DNA from: an uncultured Bacteroidales bacterium
GTDB lineage: Bacteria; Bacteroidota; Bacteroidia; Bacteroidales; WCHB1-69
Reading direction: 5' to 3'
Assembly (NCBI GenBank): GCA_900315245.1
Contig: OMYJ01000007.1
Location: 29,256-93,255, forward strand
DNA length: 64,000 bases
Each line of letters opens with the position of its first letter. Within the stretch, counting starts at the first letter, position 1. The notes under the pieces were generated by a model. It searched no databases, had not been told where the DNA came from, and saw only the letters and a program-made list of their open reading frames with translations. Position numbers and translations under genes: made by a program. Positions 9,241 to 17,455 of the stretch are shown here, in pieces.

Positions 9241-10437
9241 CTAATTGCTCCAAAATTCCACCCATTTCCTCTCTTTTTCGCTGAACCCTTCCATTTCGCC
9301 TTTGTATTTCGGGTTCGGGAGGTACCATTCAGTGGATTCGAAATAATCTCGTAATGCTTTGTCTTTGAAGATGTAACCTCGGTAGGCGAAGGGCAGGTTC
9401 TTCAGGATGCGGCGCTGCTCGGGGGTGAATACGGTGTAATAGGGATCCTCCTTTTTACGCTCATCGGAAAGTGAAACAGGAATGTATTGCTTTTTAAATA
9501 TGGCAATAATGTTTTCTGCGTCATAATCTTCTTCGTTGCCCCAGCTCCAGTACGAGATTGCCCAGTCTCGCCGTTGGCTGATGCGCAGTTCGCCCTCGGG
9601 GTGGAAATTAGCCTTGCGGAAGATGAGTCCGCCTTCCTGTATATGGAAGACAGGGGTCTCTTTCCCATTTGTGATACCCCAAGTCGTGTCGATTGAAACT
9701 CTTCCTTTTCCGAGAATGCTCCATTCATCGGCGGATTTGAAAAATTCGGGGAAGATATGAAACGATTCGTGTGGACCAATATTGATGTTCAACTGGAAGT
9801 TGTCGATCTGGTGGTTGGCCCAGCGGTTGGCCGCTGTCAGCACGTATGGGAAATAGAACTCCTCCTCCACGGAACTTGACAGGTCGAAGTCGTAGGTGTG
9901 CTGGATGATGTTCAGTCCGGGACGGAATTTTGTCTTGAAATAATAGACGTAATCTACGGGCATGCTTCCCGGATAATCCCAAGCGGCTATCGTGTCTTCG
10001 ATTTGTTTTCGCGTCCAACTTTGGATGCGTCCGTTGATATAATACTGTGATGGCACATAGTTTCCGTTGTCATCATAATGGCCGTTTCCCACATGTGCTA
10101 TATCAAAAGAGAGCGATTCTCCGTTCATGACAACCTTGAAATTCCGGATGTGCGGGTGTTTCGGGTAAAACTCCATAGGATCGGGACCGTTGTAGGGCGA
10201 CTCAGCCTCGAACCCGACCAGCAGTTCCTTCTCGCCCACGGGGTTGAAGAACTCATAATAGACGGTCACCTCGATATGGTCGCCCACCCGGTTGAGGGTC
10301 AACACCTCCTTCTTCACGCTGATGTCGGTCTCCGTGATTGGAATCAGCTGGTTGCCGGAAGCGTAGAAGACACCATCGTTGGCGGTGGCGAAAAATGCTG
10401 AGAGACAGTAGAATATGACAATAATAAGTTTTTTCAT
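9241..10437 (-). CDS. Exported YARHG-domain protein, DUF4424-like
   Basis: 398 residues with a signal peptide (MKKLIIVIFYCLSAFFATA, before NDG). The body is all-beta in character and begins NDGVFYASGNQLIPI, which resembles the N-terminus of DUF4424 proteins. The last 65 residues form a YARHG domain: FTPEQRRILKNLPFAYRGY, IFKDKALRDYFESTEWY and the closing helix. YARHG is an extracellular or periplasmic domain of unknown function. The gene diverges from the BlaI/M56 pair across a 212-base spacer that contains the BlaI operator, but its own promoter is not evident. Confidence 0.75.
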   Translation of the reverse strand: MKKLIIVIFYCLSAFFATANDGVFYASGNQLIPITETDISVKKEVLTLNRVGDHIEVTVYYEFFNPVGEKELLVGFEAESPYNGPDPMEFYPKHPHIRNFKVVMNGESLSFDIAHVGNGHYDDNGNYVPSQYYINGRIQSWTRKQIEDTIAAWDYPGSMPVDYVYYFKTKFRPGLNIIQHTYDFDLSSSVEEEFYFPYVLTAANRWANHQIDNFQLNINIGPHESFHIFPEFFKSADEWSILGKGRVSIDTTWGITNGKETPVFHIQEGGLIFRKANFHPEGELRISQRRDWAISYWSWGNEEDYDAENIIAIFKKQYIPVSLSDERKKEDPYYTVFTPEQRRILKNLPFAYRGYIFKDKALRDYFESTEWYLPNPKYKGEMEGFSEKERKWVEFWSN

Positions 10438-10498
10438 AGCGGATTTGGTTTACAGGTGCGAAATTACGAAAAATATTTTTTTCTCAACGAATGCAATA

Positions 10499-10546
10499 TA
10501 CAACTAATTTTTTCGTTGTATGATTAAAAAATAAATTATATCTTTG
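10499..10546 (+). promoter_or_regulatory. BlaI-type operator overlapping the blaI promoter
   Basis: TACAAC (10499-10504), 10 bases, then GTTGTA (10515-10520) form a perfect dyad; TACA/TGTA dyads are the type bound by BlaI/MecI. TTG at 10516-10518 lies 20 bases before TATCTTTG (10539-10546), the standard Bacteroidota promoter spacing, so a bound repressor would cover the -33 element. A near-copy lies at 13879-13923. Confidence 0.85.
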
Positions 10547-10559
10547 CCGCGCCGATTTC

Positions 10560-10639
10560 AATGTAGAATGATGAATGTAGAATGAAGAATATAAATTGTT
10601 AGAACACAGATCACTGATCACCAATCACTGATCACTAAA
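10560..10639. repeat. Two heptamer arrays in the blaI leader (GTAGAAT and TCACTGA types)
   Basis: 10560-10590 repeats GAATGNN-type words; 10610-10639 repeats TCACTGA/TCACCAA words. Both lie between the promoter and the ATG, so they would be transcribed as 5' UTR. Confidence 0.75.
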
Positions 10640-10649
10640 TAATATTACA

Positions 10650-11042
10650 ATGAAAGAATTAACCAAAGCAGAAGAACAGGTGATGCAGGTGCTGTGGCAG
10701 ATCAAACAGGGATTCGCCGCCGACATCATCGCCAATTTTCCGGAACCGAAGCCGGCTTACAACACCATGCTGACCGTGGTGCGCATTCTCGAAAAGAAGG
10801 GGTTCGTGTCGCACGAGACCTTTGGGAAGTCGAACCGCTACTACCCGTTGGTGAGCAAGGAACAGTACTCGGAGTCGTTCATGCAGCAGTTCGTGCGCAA
10901 CTACTTCGACAACTCCTTCAAGTCGATGGTCTCCTTTTTTGCTAACAACCAGGATATTACGTTGGAAGAGCTGGACGACATCCGTCGCATGATCGATGCC
11001 GTTCCGCAAGATGATTCACCCGCAAAAACCGAACAGTTATGA
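10650..11042 (+). CDS. BlaI/MecI-family transcriptional repressor
   Basis: 130 residues. Residues 1-75 form the family winged helix (LTKAEEQVMQVLW, YNTMLTVVRILEKKGFV, NRYYPLVSKEQY); the C-terminus is the dimerisation part. Such repressors bind TACA/TGTA dyads and are inactivated by proteolysis triggered by an M56 membrane partner. The next gene encodes such a partner and overlaps by 4 bases (ATGA). A matching operator sits in its own promoter, so autoregulation is likely. No beta-lactamase is nearby, so the target is something else; see the receptor at 13960. Confidence 0.9.
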   Translation: MKELTKAEEQVMQVLWQIKQGFAADIIANFPEPKPAYNTMLTVVRILEKKGFVSHETFGKSNRYYPLVSKEQYSESFMQQFVRNYFDNSFKSMVSFFANNQDITLEELDDIRRMIDAVPQDDSPAKTEQL

Positions 11043-12619
11043 AAACGATCCTTTTTTCCGCCATCGCCATGGCACTGTTTTTCGGTTTCTATTGGCTGAC
11101 ATTGCGCCGGAGTAACTTGTTCCGCTTGCGCCGGTTCTACCTTGTGGGCACATTGGCACTTTCGTTGGTGCTGCCGTTTGTCTCTCTTGAGATGCCGAGT
11201 CGTGTGACCGCTGTAGCGCAACCTTATACGCAACATTTTGGGATGACGCAGGAACCAGCTGTTGTTCAAGTAGATGTGGCTGGGGAAACAAAAACTGAGG
11301 CTGTTGAATCAACGGCAGATATGACAAATATGACAACTGAGACAAGGGGAACGACAGAAACTGCCAAAACATTTTCTTTTAAGGATATAATATGGTATGG
11401 ATACGTCCTCGGTTGCGGGATGGCTTTTATCCTACTGGTTGTCAAGCTTTTTAAGACTTTTAGGTACTATCGGCGCAGTGAGTTGTCGGATGAGCTTTCG
11501 ACGGGCGACATGTGCGTGCGGGTGTTGGGCGAGCCTGACGGCAACCTTCCGTTCTCGTTCCTGCGCTCGGTCTTCGTGAATCCGGAAGTGTTCACGGAGA
11601 GCGAGTTGCAGCAGGTGCTGCGTCACGAGCGGACGCACATCCGCCAGCGTCACACGTGGGATCTGCTCTTCACGGAAGCGGTGCGGGTGTTGCAATGGTT
11701 CAACCCCTTCATTTACTTGTATGCTAAGGAGTTGAGCAGCGTTCACGAGTATCTTGCAGACGAGCAGGTGTTAGCGCATGGTGTCTCCAAACGCGACTAC
11801 CTTGAACTGCTGTACAAGCAGTTGTGCGTGGGCAAGTTCGTGCCCGTAGGCAACAGCTTCCGTCACCTGCTGACCAAGAAGCGGATTCTGATGATGAGCC
11901 AGCCGGTAAAACGCAGAGTGTCAGCGTGGTGGATGCTCGCGCTCGTCCCCATCATCGTCGGACTCTTGTTGGTGAACTGTCATCCGAAAACGGAGGAGGC
12001 GGCCGATGAGTTGTTAGGGGAGGAAGTGACTATCGATGAGCCAGTTTGCGAGAATCCGGACGTGATGCCGGAGTTTCCGGGTGGTATTCAACAATATATG
12101 GACAATCTTTTCGATAGCATGCAATTTCCGGAGATTGCCAAACAGCATCGTTTCACTGGCATGTATCTGGTACGTTTCATTGTGGAGAAAAACGGTAAGG
12201 TTTATATCACGAATATTGATACAACTTGGAGGAGAACATTGGATGCGGAAGGTGACGGGAAACAAATAGTGCAGATTGAAGGTGAAAGAGCCGAGAAAGG
12301 GAAAGAGAGAATTGTGGTTAACCGTGTTGACTATCAGGGTTTTGTTTCGAAGATAGACTCAGCTAACCATGCTGAGATTGACAGGGCATTCCGCAATGCA
12401 CCGGCTTGCAAACCCGCCTTGAAAGATGGTCGCCCCGTGCGCTGCGAACTCCGTCTGCCGTTCTTCTTTGTTTTCGAGATGTTTCGTCCTCTTGGAGAAA
12501 GCAGAACGCCAGAGGATATGATCCCTCATATCGCACACTACACTATTGATACCATCCCCGCTAAAGAACTTGTTGTGGATATCACATCTGATAGAATTGC
12601 AATAGAGAACAAGAAGTGA
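11039..12619 (+). CDS. M56-family membrane metalloprotease with TonB-like C-terminus (BlaR1-like sensor)
   Basis: 526 residues. Membrane helices near 1-20, 35-53, 118-136 and 295-312. Zinc protease signature RHERTHIRQ at about 195-203 (HExxH), with the downstream SVHEYLADEQV supplying the third ligand. There is no penicillin-binding sensor domain. Instead, after the last helix, residues from about 340 (MPEFPGGIQQYM, then YLVRFIVEKNGKVY) match the periplasmic TonB C-terminal-like domain common in Bacteroidota M56 proteins. The likely role is to sense an envelope signal and cleave the BlaI partner. The natural signal is unknown. Confidence 0.85.
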   Translation: MKTILFSAIAMALFFGFYWLTLRRSNLFRLRRFYLVGTLALSLVLPFVSLEMPSRVTAVAQPYTQHFGMTQEPAVVQVDVAGETKTEAVESTADMTNMTTETRGTTETAKTFSFKDIIWYGYVLGCGMAFILLVVKLFKTFRYYRRSELSDELSTGDMCVRVLGEPDGNLPFSFLRSVFVNPEVFTESELQQVLRHERTHIRQRHTWDLLFTEAVRVLQWFNPFIYLYAKELSSVHEYLADEQVLAHGVSKRDYLELLYKQLCVGKFVPVGNSFRHLLTKKRILMMSQPVKRRVSAWWMLALVPIIVGLLLVNCHPKTEEAADELLGEEVTIDEPVCENPDVMPEFPGGIQQYMDNLFDSMQFPEIAKQHRFTGMYLVRFIVEKNGKVYITNIDTTWRRTLDAEGDGKQIVQIEGERAEKGKERIVVNRVDYQGFVSKIDSANHAEIDRAFRNAPACKPALKDGRPVRCELRLPFFFVFEMFRPLGESRTPEDMIPHIAHYTIDTIPAKELVVDITSDRIAIENKK

Positions 12620-12850
12620 TTTTCAAAAATAGTTTGTGCTCATGAATTGTCCAGTGCGCACCGAATCTTTCTGCCATGTGCAGGATGCAACCCATCTCAG
12701 TACTCCCACACGAAACGAACGAAGTGAGTATTACCAAAAGATGAAGAAGCACCTACCGTGGGCGAGGATCATGTTCAAAGCGGTTACGCTGAAGAATTCG
12801 GTGAACAAAACGGTGAAGAGCCGTTAGGATTGTCGGTTTTTCTGTCGATA

Positions 12851-13201
12851 TTAAAGGATTGTGGCCACCTTGTTCAAAAGGGGTGGTTCGCGTCGGGTGC
12901 GCTGCTGCTCTTCCACTTCGCGCTGGGCAATGACAAGGCAGTCGTGCTCGTAGCCGTATTGCAGGCGCATCCAGAAATCGTAAGGAATGCCCAACTCCTT
13001 TTCCAGTGCCATCGCCACTGCGGTGGTGAAACTGCGCTTGCCCTTGATAAGCTCGTTCAGATGGCTGGGCTGGATGCCTATTGCTTTGGCCAGCTCTTTT
13101 TGTTTGATGCCGCGCTCTTTCAACTCCTCGGCAAGTGTTTCTCCGGGATGCACCGCTCGGAAAGCTGTGATTCTGTTATCGTTGTCCATAGTGTGATTCA
13201 T
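12851..13201 (-). CDS. higA: HigA-type antitoxin (XRE helix-turn-helix)
   Basis: About 116 residues. Opens with the HigA signature HPGETLAEELKERGIKQKELA and continues with the helix-turn-helix AIGIQPSHLNELIKGKRSF. HigA neutralises the HigB mRNA interferase and represses its own operon. The start could be ATG 13201 or ATG 13189. The toxin reading frame just upstream (13176-13487) overlaps it by 26 bases and has two in-frame stop codons, so this antitoxin appears orphaned. Confidence 0.85.
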   Translation of the reverse strand: MNHTMDNDNRITAFRAVHPGETLAEELKERGIKQKELAKAIGIQPSHLNELIKGKRSFTTAVAMALEKELGIPYDFWMRLQYGYEHDCLVIAQREVEEQQRTRREPPLLNKVATIL

Positions 13202-13487
13202 CAAGTTCTATGACGGTTATTCTTATTCCATTTTCCAATTCCTGAAACAAAAGCCGTTATACTCTTCCATTCATCACTCTCACTGAGCTCAATCCAATTT
13301 TCCTGAGCTGCTCGTAATGTAGATAGCTCAACTGTTTCAAGTCGCTGCACTTGGCAACACCCTGCAAATCGTTAAACACACGGTCTAAAGCCCATAAGAA
13401 TTTCTTGTCTCGGGTGTATTTTTGTACCTTTTGCTATTGAGTCGTTATAAGTTTTTCTAATTCAACATCTTCAAATGATACGTTCAT
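13176..13487 (-). pseudogene. higB: HigB-type toxin gene inactivated by two in-frame stops
   Basis: From ATG 13487 the single frame reads MNVSFEDVELEKLITTQ, then TAG at codon 18, then QKVQKYTRDKKFLWALDRVF, then LSYLHYEQLRKIGLSSVRVM, then TAA at codon 77, then RLLFQELENGIRITVIELDE, and ends with TAA at 13176. With the two stops ignored it is a continuous 103-residue RelE/HigB-type protein; LSSVRVMNGRV and LLFQELENGIRITV match the family's last strands. Two different stop codons (TAG and TAA) argue against recoding. The promoter and palindromic operator upstream are intact. Confidence 0.8.
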
Positions 13488-13502
13488 TGTTTTGAGAGTT
13501 TG

Positions 13503-13537
13503 CAAAAATAATAAAAATTCCCAATATTGGGAATTTT
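13503..13537 (-). promoter_or_regulatory. Promoter and 24-bp palindromic operator of the higBA module
   Basis: A perfect palindrome spans 13514-13537 (half-site AAAATTCCCAAT). On the minus strand it is followed after 3 bases by TATTTTTG (13503-13510). Its place just upstream of the -7 box suits autorepression by HigA. That assignment is inferred. Confidence 0.7.
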
Positions 13538-13875
13538 CTTGTTTTCGTGTTTGAATTTTTCACGGCCAAAGATACGAAATCAAACTGTACAGAAATCGTC
13601 TGTTGTGATTTTGCCATAAGTTACCATTTGCGGTATCTTTATTGTAATTAGAGAGATAAAAATAGACAAAGTTATTATATGGGCTTAGATTGACTCTTTT
13701 CAAAAAAAACACATTTGGAGATTATTTCGGAGAAAATTTAAAAAAATGGACACAGAATCGCATACACGCCGCCGGACACGCCAACAATGCGGGTCTGCAC
13801 ACTTGACGGTGTACGTTAGGGATTGAAGCGTCGTCTCCTACGCGCCGGAACGCCCAGATAAATAATAAAACAACC
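13538..13875. other. Gene-free spacer
   Basis: No supported gene. The first part is AT-rich; about 13745-13855 is more GC-rich and contains only a 26-codon open frame without recognisable similarity. It may be remnant DNA between the higBA module and the receptor promoter. Confidence 0.5.
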
Positions 13876-13878
13876 ATA

Positions 13879-13923
13879 AACTAATTATTTAGTTGTATAA
13901 TTAAAAAATTAGTTGTATCTTTG
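13879..13923 (+). promoter_or_regulatory. BlaI-type operator overlapping the promoter of the 13960 receptor gene
   Basis: AACTAA-TTAT-TTAGTT (13879-13894) is a perfect dyad continuing into GTTGTA. TTG at 13893-13895 lies 20 bases before TATCTTTG (13916-13923), exactly as at blaI. A second half-site (TTAGTTGTAT, 13909-13918) abuts the -7 box. The stretch from the TAAT core through TTTGCCGCG is nearly the same as at 10504-10551. Confidence 0.85.
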
Positions 13924-13959
13924 CCGCGTAATTGATTATGAACTTAAAACCAAAGGATT

Positions 13960-16188
13960 ATGAAAAGAATCATGGTGGCCATCCTCGTGATGGTGGTGAC
14001 AGGAAGGGCGTTCGCGCAGCAAAACGATACCGTTTCAGTCGCAAAGTCGGACACGATTGTCCCGAAGAAGACCACGGAACTGCCCGAGGTGGGCATCACC
14101 GCGAAGAAGCCCGTCTATATGACCGATGGGGAAAAGACGATGTACAACGTTTCGGAAGACCCTGCGGTTCAGTCGGGTACGGCGGCGGACGCGCTGCAGA
14201 ACGCGCCGGGCGTGGAGGTCGATGTGGAGGGCAATATCACCCTGCGCGGAGTCTCATCGGTACAGATATGGCTTAACAATCGACCTGCCAACATGAACGC
14301 CGAAGCCCTCAAAATCCTTCTGCAGCAGATGCCCGCCAGCGACATCGAGAAGATTGAGGTCATCACTAACCCCTCGGCGCGGTACAGTGCGCAGGGTGCG
14401 GGCGGCATCATCAACATCGTCACCGTTTCCGACATCAGGAAAAACAGCTTCCTGAGCTTCGGGGCGAAGGGATCCTCCGCGCCCGAGGCCATTCCCTTCC
14501 TCTCCTATGTTTATGCCAACAAAAAGTTCACCATCAGCACCTATCTGCAATATTGGTATAGCACTTCCCTGCACGACAGACTTTCAGAATCAGCTATTTA
14601 CGACGATTCGGGGAGGCTTTCTTCCACAGATTCCTCGCATTCTATCAGACGGTTTCGAGAAGACCAGACCGGGCTGTTCCTGAACGCCTCTTGGATGCCC
14701 GACACCGCGAATATGGTCTATTTTTACGGTGGTTTTTATCCGCAACTGACGCATTATAACGCTGTGGACACCACTTCTTGGACGGAGTATCTCTACAATC
14801 CCGGGGATTATTCCTATCATAATACGGTGCACAACAGATCCGGGATTTTGTCGGGCTTCGTGGGGTTGTGGTATGAGCATAAATTCAACAACCAAGGGCA
14901 TAAGTTGAGTACTTCAGCCATATATGCGGGGCAGGGATATCGCCTGAGCGGTGATCTCCAACGCGACTATCTTTCACCAAGGCTTGCGGATCGTGACTGG
15001 TTGCAAACAAATGATTACCAGTATCATAGGGAAAGTGTGTCAGTCGATTACACAATCCCATATCATCAGAACGGCGAGGTGGAGACGGGGGTCTCGGGAA
15101 GCTATTCTTACAACAAGCAGCTTTTGACTGTGGACACGTTGGTGGCAGCCGATTTGGGGCGTTACTATGTGAATGACGCAGTGCGTTCGATGAACGCGCG
15201 CAATCAGGACGGGGCTTTCGACGCATACGTCACCCTGCAGCACCGTTTCGGCGGCTTCACGCTGAAGGGCGGGCTGCGCTCCGAGCTGCTGTCGCTGAAC
15301 TTAGACTATCCCGATTTCCCTGCCGACAACGTTCGGAAGCTCTATTGGGGACTTTTCCCATCCATCCACCTGAGCTATCGTACGAAGAACATGCACAACT
15401 TCAAGCTGAGCTACACGCGGCGGGTGAACAATCCGCAGGCCTCCGACCTGACCACCTACCGCAGATACGGGGAGGACAGCTTCAGTACGGGCAATCCCGA
15501 CCTGCGGCAAGCGTTCACCAACTCCGTGGAGGCGGGCTGGACGAAGTATATCAACAAGTTCGGCAATGTGGGCGTCAACGCGTGGTTCAAGAACACGAAA
15601 GACGAGTTCTCCAGTCTTGCGGATGTCTGCTACGACCCGTTTTTCGGAAGGATGGTCTATTTTTCGCAGCCCATCAACGCGGGCAAGACCCTGAACACGG
15701 GTGCGGAGGTGAATGTTACGTACCAGCTCAAGAGCTTCATGAACATCCGTTTTTATGGCAATGTCTATTACACGAAGTCGGCGTTCCAGTTCCGCGACGA
15801 AGAACAGCCCTATACGACGGAAAATTTGGGTTACAGTTTCCGGCTGAACTTTTGGGCGAAGCTGTGGAAGGTGTTGGAGGTGAACGCCGCCGCCAATTAT
15901 CAGTCGCAGAACGTGTTCCTGTTCACCACGGTGCGGCCGAGCTACAGCATCGACCTCGGGTTGCGGGCGGAGTTCTGGAAGCGGCGCATCGCGGTGTGGG
16001 TGAATGTGGACGACCTTTTCGACTGGAACCGCAACGCGACCGTAAACGCCAATCCGTATTACAGTTACAGCGACTCCACGCGTGTGAGCTATCGGGCGCG
16101 GACGGTGCGGTTCGGGCTGTCGTTCAAGTTCGGGAAGATGGAGCTGGAGGGCTCGCAGGCTGGCCAAGGCCAAGGGGAACGGAGGTAG
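13960..16188 (+). CDS. TonB-dependent-receptor-like outer-membrane beta-barrel protein
   Basis: 742 residues. A signal peptide (MKRIMVAILVMVVTGRAFA, before QQND) precedes the plug region: ELPEVGITAKKPVY is TonB-box-like, then AADALQNAPGVEVDVEGNIT, IEKIEVITNPSARYSAQGAG and GIINIV. The rest alternates strands and loops, ending in strand TVRFGLSFKFG, as in the OMP_b-brl_3 family. Unlike SusC or Oar proteins it has no N-terminal carboxypeptidase-like domain. The ligand is unknown. Its promoter-operator almost copies that of the BlaI-type gene, so control by that repressor is likely. Confidence 0.85.
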   Translation: MKRIMVAILVMVVTGRAFAQQNDTVSVAKSDTIVPKKTTELPEVGITAKKPVYMTDGEKTMYNVSEDPAVQSGTAADALQNAPGVEVDVEGNITLRGVSSVQIWLNNRPANMNAEALKILLQQMPASDIEKIEVITNPSARYSAQGAGGIINIVTVSDIRKNSFLSFGAKGSSAPEAIPFLSYVYANKKFTISTYLQYWYSTSLHDRLSESAIYDDSGRLSSTDSSHSIRRFREDQTGLFLNASWMPDTANMVYFYGGFYPQLTHYNAVDTTSWTEYLYNPGDYSYHNTVHNRSGILSGFVGLWYEHKFNNQGHKLSTSAIYAGQGYRLSGDLQRDYLSPRLADRDWLQTNDYQYHRESVSVDYTIPYHQNGEVETGVSGSYSYNKQLLTVDTLVAADLGRYYVNDAVRSMNARNQDGAFDAYVTLQHRFGGFTLKGGLRSELLSLNLDYPDFPADNVRKLYWGLFPSIHLSYRTKNMHNFKLSYTRRVNNPQASDLTTYRRYGEDSFSTGNPDLRQAFTNSVEAGWTKYINKFGNVGVNAWFKNTKDEFSSLADVCYDPFFGRMVYFSQPINAGKTLNTGAEVNVTYQLKSFMNIRFYGNVYYTKSAFQFRDEEQPYTTENLGYSFRLNFWAKLWKVLEVNAAANYQSQNVFLFTTVRPSYSIDLGLRAEFWKRRIAVWVNVDDLFDWNRNATVNANPYYSYSDSTRVSYRARTVRFGLSFKFGKMELEGSQAGQGQGERR

Positions 16189-16206
16189 CCACGGATTCCC
16201 GCGGAT

Positions 16207-16277
16207 ATATCTCCACGTATCACGCGGATCTCACGGAAAATTTTTTTTCTCGTGATCCGTGCGATCCGCGGAGATAT
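16207..16277. repeat. Long hairpin repeat upstream of the GxxExxY gene (L1)
   Basis: About 33-base arms pair at roughly 80%: the left arm starts TATCTCCACGTATCACGCGG, the right arm ends GATCCGCGGAGATA, with an A/T loop. Two relatives follow the gene at 16779 and 16846. CACGGATT-type fragments lie on both sides. Confidence 0.85.
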
Positions 16278-16373
16278 TGTTTCCACGGATTACGTGGTGT
16301 TGCACGGATTTTTTTCGGAGCACACAATAATCGTAAAATTGTTTCGTTGTGATATTTTACAAAATATTAAAAT

Positions 16374-16766
16374 ATGACAAATAAAAAATTTTTTGAAGAC
16401 GAAGTGATTTACGAAATTATTGGTGGTTCCATGGAGGTGTACAACCATCTTGGTCCAGGCCTTCTGGAAAGTGTTTATGGGAAAGCCATGATTCACGAGC
16501 TGAGGTTGAGGGGGTTGTCGGTAAAGACGCAAGTGCCAGTGCCTGTGATGTACAAAGGATGTTGCGTTTCCGATGACCTTCGGGTTGATTTATTGGTGGA
16601 AGATTCCATTCTGGTTGAGCTGAAAGCCGTTGAGCGTTTGATGCCTGTGCATTTCAAACAAACAAGAACCTACATGAAGCTGTTGGGCAAATCGACGGGG
16701 TTGCTCATCAATTTTGACGTGGGGGATTTCAAAGACGGCTATAAAGTGCTGAGGAGCAGGACGTGA
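16374..16766 (+). CDS. GxxExxY protein (small PD-(D/E)XK-nuclease-like family)
   Basis: 130 residues, family length. GPGLLESVY (27-35) contains the name-giving G-x-x-E-x-x-Y. DDLRVDLLVEDSILVELKAV (68-87) has the D...ExK arrangement of PD-(D/E)XK nucleases, and HFKQTRTYMKLLGKSTGLLI holds the usual Q..TY helix. Activity is not established for the family. The gene stands alone, bracketed by one long hairpin upstream and two downstream (16207, 16779, 16846), so gene and repeats look like one unit. Confidence 0.85.
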   Translation: MTNKKFFEDEVIYEIIGGSMEVYNHLGPGLLESVYGKAMIHELRLRGLSVKTQVPVPVMYKGCCVSDDLRVDLLVEDSILVELKAVERLMPVHFKQTRTYMKLLGKSTGLLINFDVGDFKDGYKVLRSRT

Positions 16767-16778
16767 TCTCCACGGATG

Positions 16779-16848
16779 ATATCTCCGCGTATCGCGCGGA
16801 TCTCACGTAAAATTTTTCCTCGTGATCCGCGCGATTCGCGGAGATAAT
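16779..16848. repeat. Long hairpin repeat downstream of the GxxExxY gene (R1)
   Basis: Left arm ATATCTCCGCGTATCGCGCG, right arm GCGCGATTCGCGGAGATAAT, with an A/T-rich loop. Closely related in sequence and size to L1. Confidence 0.85.
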
Positions 16849-16915
16849 GTCTCCACTTATCACACGTATCTCACGGAATTATTTTCTCGTGATCCGTGCG
16901 ATCCGCTGAGATGAT
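16846..16915. repeat. Second downstream long hairpin repeat (R2)
   Basis: Starts ATGTCTCCACTTATCACACG and ends GTGCGATCCGCTGAGATGAT. It has more mismatches between arms than R1 and abuts it, so R1 and R2 are in tandem. Confidence 0.8.
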
Positions 16916-16944
16916 ATTGCTGCGGATTATGCGGATGTCGCTTG

Positions 16945-17181
16945 TCAATTATGGTAATCTCCGTTCCCGGTGTTTGCCAACTGCCGTTTCATCGTGCGAA
17001 TGTTCCAGTTTGCAGGCCGTTTCTTGGCGATGAAAAATGGAAAACCTTGGTCAATCCACTGCTTTCGGTACGTTGAATAGGTATGCCCTTCGGAGTCGTC
17101 ATCGAAGCCGAATTCAAAGCCGCAGCACGAGCAGATCACGTATGTGGGACAGCCGTGTTCGTCGTGCGGAGGCTCTGGCAA
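16945..17181 (-). CDS. Small cysteine-rich (zinc-ribbon-like) protein, 5' end possibly frameshifted
   Basis: 78 residues from a TTG. It includes VICSCCGFEFGFDDDSEGHT and YRKQWIDQGFPFFI. The frame is open further upstream to 17223 and there encodes SYPICGYDRLPEPPHDEHGC, which pairs a second CxxC-type knuckle with the CSCCG one, so the natural protein probably includes it. No ATG or GTG opens that frame: the only nearby ATG (17227) is one base out of frame. Either a frameshift near 17200-17225 or an unusual start is needed. Function unknown. Confidence 0.55.
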   Translation of the reverse strand: MPEPPHDEHGCPTYVICSCCGFEFGFDDDSEGHTYSTYRKQWIDQGFPFFIAKKRPANWNIRTMKRQLANTGNGDYHN

Positions 17182-17236
17182 ACGGTCATATCCGCAAATG
17201 GGATATGATAAAATCCTTCTTACTCATGACGATGGT

Positions 17237-17455
17237 TTAAGTCGGTTGGTTTAGATCCTCACCCGTTAAGATGTTGTACCAGAAATTCACGCATCGACTC
17301 TGTAGAGACATCATAAAATCCAAATCCTCACTAATTCGGTGGCCCAGCTGTATGGCTAAAGCCGTACCGCCGCACAAAGTGTAGGGTTTGATGCATTCCA
17401 GTTGTGACACGTTGTCGATGATGGCTTCAATGTTCGGGGTTAATCCTTTACGCAT
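17237..17455 (-). pseudogene. Truncated AbiEii-type nucleotidyltransferase toxin
   Basis: 72 codons. MRKGLTPNIEAIIDNVSQLE and YTLCGGTALAIQLGHRISED, followed by LDFM, form the nucleotidyltransferase core: GG about 20 residues before the D-x-D pair. Intact AbiEii proteins run well over 200 residues; here the match ends after DLDFM and 24 unrelated residues follow. The missing part would have held the third catalytic acid and the C-terminal domain, so it should be inactive. It overlaps the end of the partner gene upstream by 8 bases. Confidence 0.7.

Noticed and set aside
10650..12619. Beta-lactam resistance locus
   Set aside because: The regulators are BlaI/BlaR1-like, but no beta-lactamase or PBP2a gene is near and the sensor lacks a penicillin-binding domain.
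12636..12827. 63-codon frame between the M56 gene and higA
   Set aside because: No recognisable motif, no promoter box, composition like spacer. It may be remnant DNA; not enough to call a gene.
13176..13487. Stop-codon recoding in the HigB frame
   Set aside because: Two different stops (TAG and TAA) interrupt it, and the other genes in the window end normally at all three stop codons; a pseudogene is the simpler reading.
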